NCBI GenBank assembly: GCA_016124745.1
Contig: WGNC01000009.1
Span: forward strand, 99,500-163,499
Direction of reading: 5' to 3'
Source: Thiobacillus sp.
GTDB lineage: Bacteria; Pseudomonadota; Gammaproteobacteria; Burkholderiales; Thiobacillaceae
DNA length: 64,000 nt
Shown here: in pieces, positions 28,245 to 37,654 of the stretch
How positions within the stretch are numbered: position 1 is the stretch's first letter
Layout of the letters: each line of letters begins with the position of its first letter
Position numbers and translations under genes: made by a program
Notes under the pieces: generated by a model
Told to the model about the DNA's origin: nothing
What the model saw: the letters and a program-made list of their open reading frames with translations, nothing else
Database searches by the model: none

Positions 28245-29089
28245 GTGTTTTTCTGAACGGCCGGTTCATTCCCGATGCGGAGGCGACCATATCCGTATTC
28301 GACCGCGGATTCGTTTTTGGCGACGGCGTCTACGAACTGGTGCCGGTGTATTCGAAACGTCCTTTCCGGCTCGACAATCATCTGCGCCGCCTGCAGGCCA
28401 GCCTCGACGGTATCCGCCTGGACAATCCCTATGGCATGGACGGTTGGCGCAAGCTGATCATGCAGCTGATCGAACTGCACGACTTTGCCGATCAGTCGGT
28501 TTACATCCAGGTCACCCGCGGGGTCGCACCGCGGGACCATCCCTTCCCCAAGGGCGTGCCGCCCACGGTGTTCATGTTCGCGCAACCGCTGGTCACCGCC
28601 ACGCCCGAACTCAAGCGTACAGGCGTGTGTGCGGTGACGGCGGTCGACAACCGCTGGGCGCGCTGCAACATCAAGGCGATTTCGCTGCTGGCCAATATCC
28701 TGCTGCGGCAGCAGGCGGTTGACGCCGAGTGCGCCGAAACCGTGATGTTGCGCGATGGCTGGCTGACCGAGGGCACGGCGAGCAACATTTTCGTGGTGAA
28801 GCATGGCGTGCTGCGGGCGCCGCCGCCGTCGAACCTGATGCTGACCGGGGTGACCTACGACGTGGTACTGGAACTCGCCGCGGCGAACGGCATTCCGAGC
28901 GAACGGCGCCCGATCAGCGAGGCCGAGGTGCGTGCTGCCGACGAGTTGTGGATGACTTCGTCCACCAAGGAAATCCTAGCCATCGTGAAGCTCGACGGCG
29001 TGGCCGTCGGTGCCGGCGTGCCCGGACCGCTGGCGCAGCGCATGGACGCGCTGTATCAGATATTCAAGCAACAGGTGATGCGCGCATGA
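28241..29089 (+). CDS. dat: D-amino-acid transaminase (class IV)
   Basis: A 282-residue PLP enzyme of the branched-chain/D-alanine aminotransferase fold. The N-terminal block FDRGFVFGDGVYE, the PLP Lys region NIKAISLLANILLRQQA and the downstream TEGTASNIFVVKHGVL and ADELWMTSSTKEI blocks are all present. It would make D-glutamate or D-alanine for peptidoglycan. Its ATG overlaps the stop of the carboxypeptidase homologue, and its stop overlaps the next ATG, which fits a role in cell-wall supply within this operon. A branched-chain substrate is possible but less likely from context. Confidence 0.87.
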   Translation: MSVFLNGRFIPDAEATISVFDRGFVFGDGVYELVPVYSKRPFRLDNHLRRLQASLDGIRLDNPYGMDGWRKLIMQLIELHDFADQSVYIQVTRGVAPRDHPFPKGVPPTVFMFAQPLVTATPELKRTGVCAVTAVDNRWARCNIKAISLLANILLRQQAVDAECAETVMLRDGWLTEGTASNIFVVKHGVLRAPPPSNLMLTGVTYDVVLELAAANGIPSERRPISEAEVRAADELWMTSSTKEILAIVKLDGVAVGAGVPGPLAQRMDALYQIFKQQVMRA

Positions 29090-29370
29090 GTAATGAAGAA
29101 ACCCTGCTGAGATTTCCCACCGATTTCCCGATCAAGATCATGGGCGAACGGCGCTTGTCCCCGGATGGGGGCGACGATTTCGCGCAGGCCATGGTCGAAC
29201 TGGTGCTGCGGCACGCGCCGGATTTCAAGGCGGAAACTGTCGAAATGCGCGCGTCCAGCAGCGGCAATTACCTCTCCGTCACCTGCGTGGTGCGCGCCAC
29301 CTCGAAAGCGCAGCTCGACGCGCTGTATCGCGAGATCACGGCCCATCCATGGGTCAAGATGGCGTTGTGA
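29086..29370 (+). CDS. ybeD: DUF493 family protein YbeD
   Basis: A 94-residue ACT-like small protein. The family pattern FPTDFPIKIMG near the N-terminus, SSSGNYLSVTCVVRATS in the middle and LYREITAHPWVKMAL at the end fit DUF493. In enterobacteria ybeD likewise lies between a dac gene and lipB, so the order here is conserved. It is proposed to regulate lipoate metabolism or bind small ligands; the role is not settled. Confidence 0.92.
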   Translation: MSNEETLLRFPTDFPIKIMGERRLSPDGGDDFAQAMVELVLRHAPDFKAETVEMRASSSGNYLSVTCVVRATSKAQLDALYREITAHPWVKMAL

Positions 29371-29386
29371 ACGAGAGACGCGAAGG

Positions 29387-30001
29387 GTGAGGGACGAGGC
29401 CATCGTTCGCAGTCTCGGGCAGGTCGATTACGAGCCGACCTGGCGCGCAATGCAGGCATTCACCGCGCAGCGCACGCCCGAGACGGCGGATGAAGTCTGG
29501 CTGCTGGAGCATCCGCCGGTCTTCACCCAGGGACAGGCCGGCAAGCCCGAACACCTGATCGCCGCCACCCGGGTTCCCGTCGTCCCCATCGACCGCGGTG
29601 GTCAGATCACCTATCACGGGCCGGGCCAGGCCGTAGCCTACGTGCTGGTCGACCTGAGACGGCGCGGCTATGGTATTCGCGAACTCGTCACCCGCATGGA
29701 GCAGGCGGCGATCGATCTGCTGGCGGCGCAGGGCGTGACCGCCTCGCGTATGTCTGGTGCGCCCGGCGTCTATGTCGATGGCGCGAAGATCGCCGCGCTC
29801 GGCCTGCGCGTCAAGCAGGGCTGTACCTATCACGGTCTGGCCCTGAACGTGGACATGGATCTGGGCCCGTTTGCCTTGATCAATCCCTGCGGCTATGCGG
29901 GGATGCGGGTGACGCAATGTCGGGATCTGGGCGTTGCCGGGTCGAGCCAGGAAGTGGGACGCGTGCTCGGGGAGAGGCTGCTCGACACGATTTATAGTTG
30001 A
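29387..30001 (+). CDS. lipB: Octanoyltransferase LipB
   Basis: A roughly 204-residue enzyme that moves octanoyl groups from acyl carrier protein to lipoate-dependent enzyme subunits. The signature RGGQITYHGPGQAVAYVLVD, the catalytic Lys in GAKIAALGLRVKQGCTYHGL and INPCGYAGMRVTQ (with the catalytic Cys) are present. No ATG is suitable; the GTG at 29387 gives the expected N-terminus (VRSLGQVDYEPTW). An upstream extension to 29165 overlaps ybeD in another frame and is rejected. LipA, the next pathway enzyme, is encoded at 32711. Confidence 0.94.
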   Translation: MRDEAIVRSLGQVDYEPTWRAMQAFTAQRTPETADEVWLLEHPPVFTQGQAGKPEHLIAATRVPVVPIDRGGQITYHGPGQAVAYVLVDLRRRGYGIRELVTRMEQAAIDLLAAQGVTASRMSGAPGVYVDGAKIAALGLRVKQGCTYHGLALNVDMDLGPFALINPCGYAGMRVTQCRDLGVAGSSQEVGRVLGERLLDTIYS

Positions 30002-30050
30002 CTAATTTTGTTGGTTATTAGTATTCTTGCGACTTCCATTGGAGTCATTT

Positions 30051-31166
30051 ATGAACACAGACACCCTGCCGTCCGACCCCAGGCTGCTGATGCGCTCGAT
30101 CATCCAGCGCATCGCCACCGGTCCGGATCTGTCGAAGGACATCAGCCGCACCGAAGCCCATCTGGGCACCAAGGCCATCATCGAAAACGTCATCGATCCG
30201 GTGCAAGTGGGCATTTACTTTATCGCCCTGCGCATGAAGCGCGAAACGCAGGACGAGAACCGCGGCGTACTGGACGCGGTGCTCGAAACCACGCGCCGCG
30301 TGACTGCCGAGGTCGACGAAGTGGTCGACATCGGCGACCCCTACGACGGCTACAACCGCTGCCTGCCGGCCGCGCCTTTTCTCGGACCGCTGCTGGCCGA
30401 GTTCGGCGTACACGTCGTCTCGCATGGTCTCGACAAGGTCGGCCCCAAATACGGCGTGACCGCGCGCCACGTGCTGGAAGCGGCCGGCGTACCGGTCAAC
30501 CTGTCGCCCGCCGAGGCCGCCGCGCGCCTCGCCGACCCCGCAATCGGCTGGACCTATATCGACCAGGCGCACTCCAACCCCGGCCTGCACAACCTCACGC
30601 CGCTGCGCGCGCAGATCATCAAGCGCCAGGTGCTGACCACGGTCGAGGTGCTGTCGAAGCCCATCGCCGGCCGCAAGCAGACCCATTTCGTCACCGGCTA
30701 CGTGCACAAGCCGTATCCGCCCGTGTATGCCGATCTCGCGCGCGAAGCCGGGTTCGATAGCGCCTGCATCGTGCGCGGCGTCGAGGGCGGCGTGATCCCG
30801 AGCCTGCGCCAGACCGGCAAATACTTTCATTACCATGACCGCGGCGCCGAAATCGAAGCAACGGTCGACCCGGTCGCCCTCGGCATCGACCAGCCGGTGC
30901 GCGCGGTGCCGCTGCCCGGCGCGGTTGCCACCGAAGCGGGCGAGGACGAGATCGTCGCCGCCATCGACATCAAGGCCACCGCACACGCCGCGGCCGAGGC
31001 CGGCATCCTGGCCCTTAAAGGCGACAAGGGCGCGACCTACGATTCGCTGGTGCTGGCGGGATCGATCATCCTGCACCACGTCGGCAAGGCGGCGAGCGTC
31101 GCCGAGGCGGCCACGCAGGTCCGCGCCGTGCTCGATTCCGGCCGTGCCGTGGCACGGGTGAAGTGA
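30051..31166 (+). CDS. TrpD2-like phosphoribosyltransferase-family protein
   Basis: A 371-residue protein with the glycosyltransferase family 3 (anthranilate phosphoribosyltransferase) fold: helical N-terminal domain (GTKAIIENVIDPVQVG) then the phosphoribosyltransferase domain (ADLAREAGFDSACIVRGVEG). The usual GTGGD phosphate loop is replaced by VDIGDPYDGYNR, as in the TrpD2/YbiB subgroup, so it is probably not the tryptophan enzyme. Some TrpD2 proteins bind nucleic acid. No trp genes are nearby. A GGAG site lies 7 bases before the ATG. The stop overlaps the Rieske gene ATG by one base. Confidence 0.75.
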   Translation: MNTDTLPSDPRLLMRSIIQRIATGPDLSKDISRTEAHLGTKAIIENVIDPVQVGIYFIALRMKRETQDENRGVLDAVLETTRRVTAEVDEVVDIGDPYDGYNRCLPAAPFLGPLLAEFGVHVVSHGLDKVGPKYGVTARHVLEAAGVPVNLSPAEAAARLADPAIGWTYIDQAHSNPGLHNLTPLRAQIIKRQVLTTVEVLSKPIAGRKQTHFVTGYVHKPYPPVYADLAREAGFDSACIVRGVEGGVIPSLRQTGKYFHYHDRGAEIEATVDPVALGIDQPVRAVPLPGAVATEAGEDEIVAAIDIKATAHAAAEAGILALKGDKGATYDSLVLAGSIILHHVGKAASVAEAATQVRAVLDSGRAVARVK

Positions 31167-31474
31167 TGGGCGAATTCGTCGCCATCGCCGCCGCCGATGA
31201 ACTCAAGCCGGCGCAAATGAAACGCGTCGTCGTCTCCGGCCGCCGCCTGCTGCTGTGCAACGCCGGCGGCACGCACTACGTGGTCGACGAAATGTGCAGC
31301 CACGAGGACTACTCGCTGTATCTGGGCTGCATCAAGGACGGCAGGATCAAGTGCTCGCTGCATGGCAGCTACTTCGACCTCGCGACCGGCAAGCCCACCT
31401 GCGAGCCGGCCGACGAACCGATCCGGACCTATCCGGTGAAGGTCGATGCCGGGCAGGTGTGGGTCGAAGTCTAG
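31166..31474 (+). CDS. Rieske [2Fe-2S] ferredoxin
   Basis: A 102-residue soluble Rieske protein. The two ligand pairs are clear: C-S-H in VVDEMCSHEDYSL and C-S-L-H in IKCSLHGSYFDLATGKP. It lacks an oxygenase or membrane domain, so it is probably a small electron carrier. It is coupled to the TrpD2-like gene by an overlapping stop/start (TGATG). The GTG at 31163 would add one residue. Its redox partner is not encoded nearby. Confidence 0.9.
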   Translation: MGEFVAIAAADELKPAQMKRVVVSGRRLLLCNAGGTHYVVDEMCSHEDYSLYLGCIKDGRIKCSLHGSYFDLATGKPTCEPADEPIRTYPVKVDAGQVWVEV

Positions 31475-31493
31475 GATTCAGGATTCAGGATTC
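31473..31493. repeat. Three tandem 7-bp AGGATTC units
   Basis: Three perfect direct copies of AGGATTC begin within the stop codon of the Rieske gene and lead into TCAGGGG. They belong to the same low-complexity gap as the TGACCCC array. Confidence 0.85.
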
Positions 31494-31530
31494 AGGGGAT
31501 GAGCGGCTGATGGCCGCGATATTTTTTTCC

Positions 31531-31572
31531 TGACCCCTGACCCCTGACCCCTGACCCCTGACCCCTGACCCC
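31531..31572. repeat. Six tandem 7-bp TGACCCC units
   Basis: Six perfect copies of TGACCCC fill the gap between the convergent Rieske and tlpA-like genes and stop three bases before the end of the latter. Copy number is likely to vary between strains by slippage. Confidence 0.92.
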
Positions 31573-31574
31573 AG

Positions 31575-32123
31575 CTATTTCCTAAGCAATTCCCTGATCG
31601 CCTGAACGATCTCCGGATGATCGAACTCGCGCCCGCCGATCGCGCTGGCGACGATGTATCCCTGCCTGTCGATCAGGAAAGTGGTCGGCAGGCCCGCCAC
31701 CTTCCAGGCCTGCAGCGTGTGGCTGCGGGTGTCGAGCAGGATGGGAAAGGTCGGCCGCGTGTCGAGCTGGCTGGTGAAGACATCGATGGTGTCGGCATCC
31801 TCGCCGACGTCGACTGCCAGCACGTCGAAGGCTTCGCCCTTGAGTGCCTGCAGCAGCCGCTGCATCGAGGGCATTTCGCGTCGGCACGGCGGACACCACG
31901 TTGCCCAGAAATTAATCAGCACCACGCGCCCCTTGAGTTCGGCGAGATCGTGCGAGGCGCCGTCCAGGTCCTTCAGCCTGAGTGCCGGCGCGGGCGCCGG
32001 CGCCTGCCGGGTCAGGCTGTGAGACAGGTCGGGAAGATCGGCCGCCAGGCTGCTGGCTGCGGGTGCGCACAGGCCGGCCAGAACGCCCAGCAACAGCCCT
32101 GCCAGGGAATTACGCATTTTCAT
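31575..32123 (-). CDS. TlpA-type periplasmic thioredoxin
   Basis: A 182-residue exported or membrane-anchored thioredoxin-fold protein with the active site WCPPC in INFWATWCPPCRREMPSM and the cis-Pro in VAGLPTTFLIDRQG. An N-terminal signal is followed by a Pro/Ala-rich linker. It would reduce periplasmic disulfides, for example in cytochrome c or other metalloprotein maturation. The ATG at 32123 is preferred, with GAGG upstream. It overlaps the end of the hypothetical gene by 14 bases, so the two are coupled. Confidence 0.85.
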   Translation of the reverse strand: MKMRNSLAGLLLGVLAGLCAPAASSLAADLPDLSHSLTRQAPAPAPALRLKDLDGASHDLAELKGRVVLINFWATWCPPCRREMPSMQRLLQALKGEAFDVLAVDVGEDADTIDVFTSQLDTRPTFPILLDTRSHTLQAWKVAGLPTTFLIDRQGYIVASAIGGREFDHPEIVQAIRELLRK

Positions 32124-32673
32124 CAGCACACCTCAGCTGTTCGAGACTTCCTGAAAACGGCCTGCCACCGGCCTGCCACACGAAATGCAGGTCGAACCGG
32201 CCGCCACGCGGCACGCTGTAGCTCGTCATGCCCTGGTTCCAGTCGCCCGGCGCAAAGGTCTGCGCGTCGGGGAACTGCGCCCAGGTGAACGCGATGCGCG
32301 CGGCCTCGCTGACGCCGATCCGCTTCCACAGGGCTTCCCACTCGGCCTTGCTGCGGATGACGCGGTCGGGCTGGCCCACAACGCTATAGCGCCAGTCGGC
32401 CAGGCGGTGTTCGATCGGGGTGTCGCCGATATTGCGCACCACGGTCATGAAGACGCATTCGGTGGCGTAGCGCTCCGTCGCTTCGGGCGGGAACCCGCGC
32501 GCCTGATAGAAGGCGCGCGCCTGGTTCGGGCCGATCTGGGTCAGGCGGACCTGGATGCCGCCGGTTTCGGTCTGCCAGGTGGCGACTCCGGTTTCGGGGT
32601 CCAGGCGGGTTTCCGTGCCCGCACTGGCCACGGCACACCACACAGCCAGCAGGGTCAGGGTGGGGAATCGCAT
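32110..32673 (-). CDS. Exported protein of unknown function
   Basis: A 187-residue protein with a short signal peptide (LLAVWCAVASAG) and no further membrane segment. It has a beta-rich look, with two Cys (TECVFM and LRCADEN) that could be oxidised by, or reduced by, the coupled TlpA protein downstream. I do not recognise a family. The divergent lipA gene starts 37 bases away. Confidence 0.7.
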   Translation of the reverse strand: MRFPTLTLLAVWCAVASAGTETRLDPETGVATWQTETGGIQVRLTQIGPNQARAFYQARGFPPEATERYATECVFMTVVRNIGDTPIEHRLADWRYSVVGQPDRVIRSKAEWEALWKRIGVSEAARIAFTWAQFPDAQTFAPGDWNQGMTSYSVPRGGRFDLHFVWQAGGRPFSGSLEQLRCADENA

Positions 32674-32710
32674 AGGCTAAAATTCTTTTTCGACGTAGTC
32701 CGAGCACATT

Positions 32711-33637
32711 ATGGCAGACCCCATCCAGCACAAAGGCGCGGCCAAGACCTCGCGCATCCCGATCAAGATCGTGCCGCAGGAGCGCGTGCGCCTGCCGCCG
32801 TGGATTCGCGCCAGGTCGCCCAACCTGCCCAACGTCGGCCGGCTCAAAGGCATCCTGCGCGAGGCGAAGCTGCATACCGTATGCGAGGAGGCGTCGTGCC
32901 CCAACCTCGGCGAATGCTTCGGCCACGGTACCGCCACCTTCATGATCATGGGCGACCTGTGCACGCGGCGCTGCCCGTTCTGCGATGTCGGCCACGGCAC
33001 CCCGTTGCCGCTCGACGCCGACGAACCGCGCCACCTGGCCGAGACCATCGCGCTGATGGCATTGAAATACGTGGTGATCACGAGCGTCGATCGCGACGAT
33101 CTGCGCGACGGCGGCGCGGGCCATTTCGCCCAGTGCATCGCAGCGGTACGCGAGAAATCGCCTGCCACCCGCATCGAAATTCTCACGCCGGATTTTCGTG
33201 GCCGGCTCGACCGCGCGCTGGAAGTGCTCGGGACCGCGCCGCCCGACGTGATGAACCACAACCTCGAAACCGTACCGCGCCTCTACAAGGCGGCACGGCC
33301 CGGCGCCGACTACGTGCACTCGCTGAAACTGCTCAAGGACTTCAAGGCGATCCATCCGGACATCCCGACCAAATCCGGCCTGATGCTGGGCCTTGGCGAG
33401 GAGGACGACGAGATCCTGCAGGTGATGCGCGACCTGCGCGCGCACGACGTCGACATGCTGACGCTCGGCCAGTACCTGCAGCCCTCGCAGCACCATTTGC
33501 CGGTCCTGCGCTTCGTGACACCCGAACGCTTTGCGCAGTTCGAGCAGGAGGCGCTGGCGATGGGTTTCCGGCACGCCGCCTGCGGGCCGATGGTGCGGTC
33601 CAGCTATCACGCCGACCAGCAGGCGGCCGGGGTTTGA
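32711..33637 (+). CDS. lipA: Lipoyl synthase
   Basis: A 308-residue radical-SAM enzyme that inserts two sulfurs into octanoyl groups. The auxiliary cluster motif is [12 protein letters not shown], and the radical-SAM cluster motif is CTRRCPFC. The C-terminal RSSYHAD carries the auxiliary-cluster Ser. [11 protein letters not shown] is also conserved. It completes the pathway with lipB at 29387, although several genes separate them. Confidence 0.97.
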   Translation: MADPIQHKGAAKTSRIPIKIVPQERVRLPPWIRARSPNLPNVGRLKGILREAKLHTVCEEASCPNLGECFGHGTATFMIMGDLCTRRCPFCDVGHGTPLPLDADEPRHLAETIALMALKYVVITSVDRDDLRDGGAGHFAQCIAAVREKSPATRIEILTPDFRGRLDRALEVLGTAPPDVMNHNLETVPRLYKAARPGADYVHSLKLLKDFKAIHPDIPTKSGLMLGLGEEDDEILQVMRDLRAHDVDMLTLGQYLQPSQHHLPVLRFVTPERFAQFEQEALAMGFRHAACGPMVRSSYHADQQAAGV

Positions 33638-33664
33638 TGTGCAGGCGTGGCGACCTCGCCGCGC

Positions 33665-34442
33665 CTACTTAAGCAGTCGCCGGCGCGTCAGCGCCAGCGC
33701 GATGACGTAACCGAGGCTGCCGTAAACCAGCAGCGCGACGACATGCAGCACGATGTTGTCGGGCACGCTGCCGACGACCAGCGGGCGCGCCAGATCGATC
33801 GCATGGGTGAGCGGCAGCCAGACCGAGACGCCTTGCAGGAACGCCGGCAACTGGGTCACCGGGAAAAACACGCCGCACAGCAGCACCATGGGCGTGATCA
33901 CCAGCGTGAAGTAATAGAGAAAGAAGTCGTAGCTGGGCGACACCGCATTCATCACCAGTCCCATGCCGCCGAAACAGAAACCGACCAGCGCGACCACCGG
34001 GATGATCCACAGTGTCAGCCAGAAATGACCGTACAGCCCCAGCCCCCAGATCACCGCCAGGATGGCGACGCCGGAGAGCAGGCTCTTGGTCATCGCCCAG
34101 GTCAGTTCGCCCAGCATGACGTCGTCGAGCGTGAGCGGCGCGTTGAGAATGGCGTCCCAGGTGCGCTGCACGTGCATGCGCGAAAAGCTCGAATACAGCA
34201 CCTCGAAGGTGGCGGCATTCATCGTGCTGTAGGCGACCGTGCCGGCGGCGAGGAAGGTGATGTAGGGCATGCCGCCCACATCCGGCAGCAGGCTGCCGAG
34301 CCCGTAGCCGAGACCCAGCATGTAGAGCATCGGGTCGGCCAGATTGCCGAGGATGGCCGGGATGGCGAGCTTTTTCCACACCAGGTAGTTGCGCTGCCAC
34401 ACCGGGACGAAGCGCCACGACAGTTGGGGAAGATGAAGAAAT

Positions 34443-34450
<8 letters not shown>
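33665..34450 (-). CDS. ABC-2 type exporter permease (NodJ-like)
   Basis: A 261-residue inner-membrane permease with six hydrophobic segments and the ABC-2 block [28 protein letters not shown] region. The family motif [19 protein letters not shown] is also present. It overlaps the ATPase gene by 8 bases, using a GTG start at 34450. NodIJ-like pairs export lipo-oligosaccharides, polysaccharides or drugs; the substrate here is not evident from sequence. Confidence 0.88.
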
Positions 34451-35341
<891 letters not shown>

Positions 35342-35348
<7 letters not shown>

Positions 35349-35944
35349 GGGCAGGCCTCCATGAATGCCTGTTTCAGTTCCTTGAGCTTGCCATGAAAGA
35401 AATGCCCGGCGCCCGGAACAATCTTCTGGCCGAGGTGCTGCTGCTCCGCCCATAGCTGGATGGCGGCAGGCGGAATCAGCTCGTCGGCGTCGCCGTAGAT
35501 CACCACCGAGTCGGGCGGCACCGGGTCGAACTCGTACATGGTGACGGCCGGTGCGATGAGGATCAGGTGCCTGGCATGGAGTTGCTGGCGCAGCCGGTTC
35601 TGCACGAAGGCGCCGAAGGAGAATCCGGCCAGCGCCCACGGCAGGCCGGGATAGCTGGCTTCGACGAAGCGGGCGACTGCGAGCAGATCGTCGGTTTCGC
35701 CCATGCCGGCGTCGAATTCGCCGTCGCTCATGCCCACGCCACGGAAGTTGGGGCGCACGCTGACCCAGCCGGCTTCGTTGGCCGCCTTGGCCAGCGTGGT
35801 GACGACCTTGTTTTCGAGGCTGCCGCCGTGCAGCGGGTGCGGGTGGGCGACCAGCAGCAGGCCGCGGCGATCGGTCTCGGGGTCGTCGATGACGGTTTCG
35901 AGTTTGCCGGCCGGCACCGGGATGCGCAGTTTGTAGCGTTTCAC
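35342..35944 (-). CDS. Alpha/beta hydrolase
   Basis: A 200-residue serine hydrolase of the dienelactone-hydrolase/KANL3-Tex30-like group. The nucleophile elbow is GFSFGA, the oxyanion region HPHPLHGG, the acid residue lies in [10 protein letters not shown] and the catalytic His is in [10 protein letters not shown]. The substrate is unknown. It overlaps the ABC ATPase by 7 bases, so it probably belongs to the exporter operon. The ferredoxin gene lies 11 bases upstream. Confidence 0.85.
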
Positions 35945-35955
35945 TCAGGCGGGCT

Positions 35956-36273
35956 TCACTTCAGTTGCAGGCGTTCGACGGTGCGCCCCTGTTTGAGATG
36001 GACCTCGAAAATCTCATCGATGTCGGCTTCGTCGACGTAGGTGTACCAGACACCCTCCGGGTAGACGACCAGCAGCGGGCCTTCGTCGCAGCGGTCGAGG
36101 CAGCCGGCGCTGTTGATGCGGCATTTGCCGGTGCCGTTGAGGTTGGCGTGCTTGACCTTCCGCTTCAGGTAGTCGCGCATCTGCTGGCCGCCTGCGGCGC
36201 CGCAACATTTGGCGCCGTCGTCGCGCTGGTTGGTGCAGAAAAACACATGGTGCCTGTAATACGGGTCAGTCAT
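35956..36273 (-). CDS. Thioredoxin-like [2Fe-2S] ferredoxin
   Basis: A 105-residue protein of the clostridial-type (NuoE-like thioredoxin fold) 2Fe-2S family. Candidate ligands are the Cys in [10 protein letters not shown], those in AKCCGAAGG, and [18 protein letters not shown]. It would be a soluble electron carrier. It overlaps the MazG-like gene by one base and precedes the hydrolase by 11 bases, suggesting one transcript. Confidence 0.87.
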   Translation of the reverse strand: MTDPYYRHHVFFCTNQRDDGAKCCGAAGGQQMRDYLKRKVKHANLNGTGKCRINSAGCLDRCDEGPLLVVYPEGVWYTYVDEADIDEIFEVHLKQGRTVERLQLK

Positions 36274-36647
36274 CAGGAAGGGTCCGAATATTTGTTCGCG
36301 TTGCCGTGTGCCCGGTCGACGGGGTACTTGCGCGCATTGATGGCCAGCTTGTCGGCAGCGGCATCGAGCAGGTCGATGTGCAGCACGTCGGCCAGCCGGG
36401 TCAGGTAAATCAGCACATCGGCAATCTCCTGGCGTACCGCCTCATGCTGTTCCGCGCTCAATTGCAGGCTCTGTTCAGCCGTTAACCACTGGAAGGGTTC
36501 CAGCAGTTCTGCGGCTTCCACGCTCAGCGCCATCACCAGGTTCTTGGGCGTGTGATAGCGTTCCCATGCGCGCGCCCCGGCGAAGTCGCGGAGGCGCTGG
36601 CGCAGGGCATCGAGGCTGTCGATATCATCATTGCTCATGGGCGGCAT
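36273..36647 (-). CDS. MazG-like nucleotide pyrophosphohydrolase
   Basis: A 124-residue all-alpha NTP pyrophosphohydrolase of the dCTPase/RS21-C6 type. The Glu/Asp metal motif is SVEAAELLEPFQWL and the second is EIADVLIYLTRLADVL, with KYPVDRAHGNANKY at the end. It would hydrolyse non-canonical or excess dNTPs. The ATG at 36647 or 36638 could be used. It heads the minus-strand group. Confidence 0.88.
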   Translation of the reverse strand: MPPMSNDDIDSLDALRQRLRDFAGARAWERYHTPKNLVMALSVEAAELLEPFQWLTAEQSLQLSAEQHEAVRQEIADVLIYLTRLADVLHIDLLDAAADKLAINARKYPVDRAHGNANKYSDPS

Positions 36648-36751
36648 GATACCGCGGCATGCGACGACCTTACGACAGTCATGTCAGATAGTTGTCGGTC
36701 AAGACATCGAAACAGGCGCAGGGTCGTTAGGGAGGCGCTGATCAATTTGGT

Positions 36752-36842
36752 CCGTTCGCCCTGAGCTTGTCGAAGGGCATGTCATTCGATTGATTTTGTT
36801 ACATTTCTTTCACTCATGGTTCGATAGGCTCGCCACGAACGG
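36752..36842. repeat. REP-like inverted pair
   Basis: Left arm CGTTCGCCCTGAGCTTGTCG at 36753 and a degenerate inverted right arm ending CGCCACGAACGG at 36842 enclose an AT-richer spacer. The same repeat family recurs at 46201-46293 and 52897-53086. It fills part of a 348-bp gap upstream of the exopolysaccharide locus. Confidence 0.8.
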
Positions 36843-36948
36843 AATAAATTAGTGCTTCCTTAGGAGTCAAGGCCCGGGGGGATGTCGATCGCTGGCCTGC
36901 AGCTTGCTTGCCGTACGTCGGTGATGAAGTCGGGTTTATGATCTGCTC

Positions 36949-36963
36949 TGGCATAATGCCTGC
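36949..36963 (+). promoter_or_regulatory. Sigma-54-like promoter of the exopolysaccharide locus
   Basis: The sequence TGGCATAATGCCTGC has the invariant GG-N10-GC spacing of -24/-12 promoters, with a full CTGGCA at -24 and a weaker -12. The ATG of the export gene lies 33 bases downstream. Exosortase A loci are often linked to a sigma-54-dependent regulator (PrsR), which supports the reading; no such regulator is in this window. Confidence 0.5.
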
Positions 36964-36995
36964 GGATCAACTGCATATATTTAGGGAGGGTGGAC

Positions 36996-37649
36996 ATGTT
37001 TACGATCAACAAGCACATCGCACGCGCGAGCTTCGTGTTGGCGGTTGCCGCCACAACAGGCTGTTCCAGCACACCGATCTACGCCCCGGCACCCAAGCTG
37101 GCGCCACCTCCCGTGGCCGTGGATGCGCGGATTAGCGGCTGGAATTACCTGCTTGGCCCGGGCGATTCGGTCAACGTGTTTGTCTGGCGCAACCCCGAAG
37201 TGTCCGGCACCTTCCCGATCCGGCCTGATGGCAAGATGACCATGAACCTCATCGAAGATATGCAGGCGTCCGGCAAGAGCCCGAGCCAGCTGGCGCGCGA
37301 CATTGAAAAAGCGCTCTCCAAATATATCCAGGAACCCATCGCCACCGTCATCGTGAGCGGCGGCATCGGGCCCTATAACCAGCAAATCCGGGTGCTGGGC
37401 GAGGCCAGCAAACCGCAGGCGATGGGTTATGTCGAAGGCATGAGTCTGGTTGATGTAATGATCGCTGCAGGTGGGCTGACCGATTACGCCGATGGCAACA
37501 AGGCTTACATCTCGCGAATCGTCAAGTCAGATGGCGAGCGCGTTCAGCAGGGAGTGCGGCTCGAGGATTTGTTGCGTAGCGGCGACAGCACCGCCAACGT
37601 GGAAATCCGTCCGGGTGATGTGCTGGTCATTCCCGAAAGCCTGTTCTAA
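36996..37649 (+). CDS. Exopolysaccharide export lipoprotein (Wza-like, XrtA-type)
   Basis: A 217-residue outer-membrane lipoprotein. The signal ends at a lipobox-like TTGC (Cys23). A Poly_export block follows (YLLGPGDSVNVFVWRNPEVS) and then SLBB-type domains (QQIRVLGEASKPQAMGYV; MIAAGGLTDYADGNKAYI). It is much shorter than E. coli Wza and fits the XrtA-associated export family. AGGGAGG at 36983-36989 favours the ATG at 36996 over the GTG at 36990. It is the first gene of the locus and is followed by a strong hairpin. Confidence 0.92.
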   Translation: MFTINKHIARASFVLAVAATTGCSSTPIYAPAPKLAPPPVAVDARISGWNYLLGPGDSVNVFVWRNPEVSGTFPIRPDGKMTMNLIEDMQASGKSPSQLARDIEKALSKYIQEPIATVIVSGGIGPYNQQIRVLGEASKPQAMGYVEGMSLVDVMIAAGGLTDYADGNKAYISRIVKSDGERVQQGVRLEDLLRSGDSTANVEIRPGDVLVIPESLF

Positions 37650-37654
37650 TCGTC

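Noticed and set aside
29165..30001. Longer 278-residue form of LipB
   Set aside because: The first 74 residues are ybeD sequence in the wrong frame; the family N-terminus begins at the GTG at 29387.
31531..31572. CRISPR-like array
   Set aside because: The 7-bp units follow each other with no spacers, so this is a simple tandem repeat.
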